Positions 14,967 to 15,919 of a stretch of DNA of 15,919 bases are shown piece by piece. The translations under genes were made by a program, and so were the position numbers. Location: NCBI GenBank assembly GCA_003023535.1, contig PXSC01000079.1, positions 8,723-24,641 of the forward strand, read 5' to 3'. The notes below the pieces were generated by a model. The model was not told the origin of the DNA and ran no database searches. It saw nothing but the letters and a program-made list of their open reading frames with translations. Each line of letters opens with the position of its first letter. Position 1 is the stretch's first letter. The stretch comes from Halobacteriales archaeon QS_9_70_65. Its GTDB lineage: Archaea > Halobacteriota > Halobacteria > Halobacteriales > Haloarculaceae.

Positions 14967-15919
14967 ATGCCAGAGATGGAGACGGTCGACCTCGAGACCG
15001 ACCTGAGCCTGTTCAAGTACGACAACCTCGAGCAGCTGCCGCCGGCTTACCGCGACCTCGCGGAGGCCGAGCGGGCCGAGCGCATCGAGACCGCCCGCGC
15101 GGAGCTGGGCGACGACGTGATCATCCTGGGGCACAACTACCAGCGCAGGCCGACGCCGACTACGTCGTCTTCTGTGGCGTGACGTTCATGGCCGAGTCCG
15201 CCGACATCATCACCGACGACGACCAGACGGTGATCCTGCCGAGCATGGAGGCGTCCTGTCCGATGGCGGGGATGGCCGAGGCGCTGCAGGTCGACGCCGC
15301 CTGGACGGAGTTGAACGAGGCGACCGACGACGACGAGAACATCATCCCGATCACGTACATGAACAGCTACGCCGATCTGAAGGCGTTCTGCGCCGAGCAG
15401 GGCGGGCTGGTCTGTACCTCCTCGAACGCCCACAAGGCCTTCGAGTACGCCTTCGAGCGCGGCGACACGGTGCTGTTCCTGCCCGACAAGCACCTCGGCG
15501 ACAACACGGCCCACCGACTGGGGATGGCCGACGCCACCGCCGAGTGGGACCCCTGGGACCCCGAGGCCGCCGACGCCGCCGAGGTGGCCGACGCCGACAT
15601 CGTGCTGTGGGACGGCTACTGTCAGGTCCACGAGCGGTTCACCGAACGGCACGTCGAGTCGTTCCGGGAGGCCCACCCCGACGGCAACGTCATCGTCCAC
15701 CCCGAGTGCCGCCGGGAGGTCGTCGAGGCCGCCGACGTCGCCGGCTCGACCTCGACCATCTGCGAGACGGTCGAGAACGCCGACCCCGGCGAGACGTGGG
15801 CGGTCGGCACGGAAATCCATCTCACCAACCACCTCCAGCGGTGGCACCCCGAGGTGGAGGTGCTGCCGCTGTGCGGCGACGCCTGCATGGACTGCAACGC
15901 GATGCGGCAGGTCGACCCC
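14967..15919 (+). pseudogene. nadA: Quinolinate synthase A, with small internal deletion and frameshift (3' end outside window)
   Basis: NadA condenses iminoaspartate with dihydroxyacetone phosphate to quinolinate in NAD synthesis, using a [4Fe-4S] cluster. The ATG at 14967 gives MPEMETVDLETDLSLFKYDN (a second ATG is at 14976), then LEQLPPAYRDLAEAERAERI and ILGHNYQR (substrate His56, Tyr58). At 15146/15147 the frame breaks. The next frame resumes as QADADYVVFCGVTFMAESAD, SMEASCPMAGMAEALQVDAAW, TYMNSYADLKAFCAEQGGLVCTSSNA, VLFLPDKHLG, HPECRREVVEA, AVGTEIHLTNHLQRWHPE and CGDACMDCNAMRQ, open to the window end. Cluster-cysteine motifs (ASCPMAGM, HPEC, CGDACMDC) are present. Missing is a block of about 20 codons normally reading like EIVEHADFxGDSYQLS, including the conserved substrate-loop Asp-Ser. 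The partner NadB may lie downstream. Confidence 0.92.

Noticed and set aside
13181..15025. 614-codon minus-strand frame
   Set aside because: It lies opposite the rhomboid gene, has Arg/Asp/Ala-rich shadow composition, and contains no conserved domain.

Overview
The window is haloarchaeal. It is very GC-rich, the translated proteins are strongly acidic (Asp/Glu-rich, Lys-poor), start codons follow TATA-like boxes by about 25 bases with little or no leader, and the gene set is typical: HMG-CoA reductase of the mevalonate route, archaeal NADP isocitrate dehydrogenase, a YtcJ-type amidohydrolase, a rhomboid protease with a large C-terminal domain, and quinolinate synthase. I cannot name the genus.

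Layout: (1) 1-2045: the possible end of an upstream gene, a uridine-phosphorylase-type enzyme (+), an acyl-CoA thioesterase remnant (-) converging on it, and a divergent atypical SDR protein (+). (2) 2047-4231: an asparaginase/isoaspartyl peptidase (-) converging on the SDR gene, and divergent isocitrate dehydrogenase (+). (3) 4300-6225: a wrecked Nudix hydrolase (+), a frameshifted cupin (-), and a dihydrodipicolinate-synthase/KDG-aldolase family gene (-). (4) 6226-6642: a hairpin-rich non-coding stretch. (5) 6643-7718: a zinc-ribbon protein, a coupled 4-helix membrane protein and a small 2-helix membrane protein (+). (6) 7798-8881: HMG-CoA reductase (-). (7) 8890-10990: an accessory segment with an apparent transposase tail, a 90-bp inverted-repeat element, a lower-GC Tat-exported Cys-containing protein with a small membrane protein just upstream, and a hairpin. 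(8) 10991-14413: an intact amidohydrolase and a frameshifted rhomboid protease. (9) 14415-14800: a TnpB C-terminal tail and hairpins. (10) 14967-end: quinolinate synthase, running off the window.

The most striking property is damage. Only the SDR, asparaginase, amidohydrolase and Tat-protein genes read through without an obvious fault. Six genes (isocitrate dehydrogenase, HMG-CoA reductase, the aldolase-family gene, quinolinate synthase, the zinc-ribbon gene and the Nudix gene) lack an internal block of roughly 20-50 conserved codons while the sequence on both sides is well preserved. Several others carry one-base frameshifts, and the thioesterase has an in-frame stop. Because some of these genes should be indispensable (HMG-CoA reductase for archaeal lipids), the simplest reading is systematic sequence or assembly error. 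Real decay in a polyploid host or a second gene copy cannot be excluded. I did not find a convincing new defence or mobile system; the best accessory candidate is the Tat-protein/membrane-protein pair at 9361-10587.
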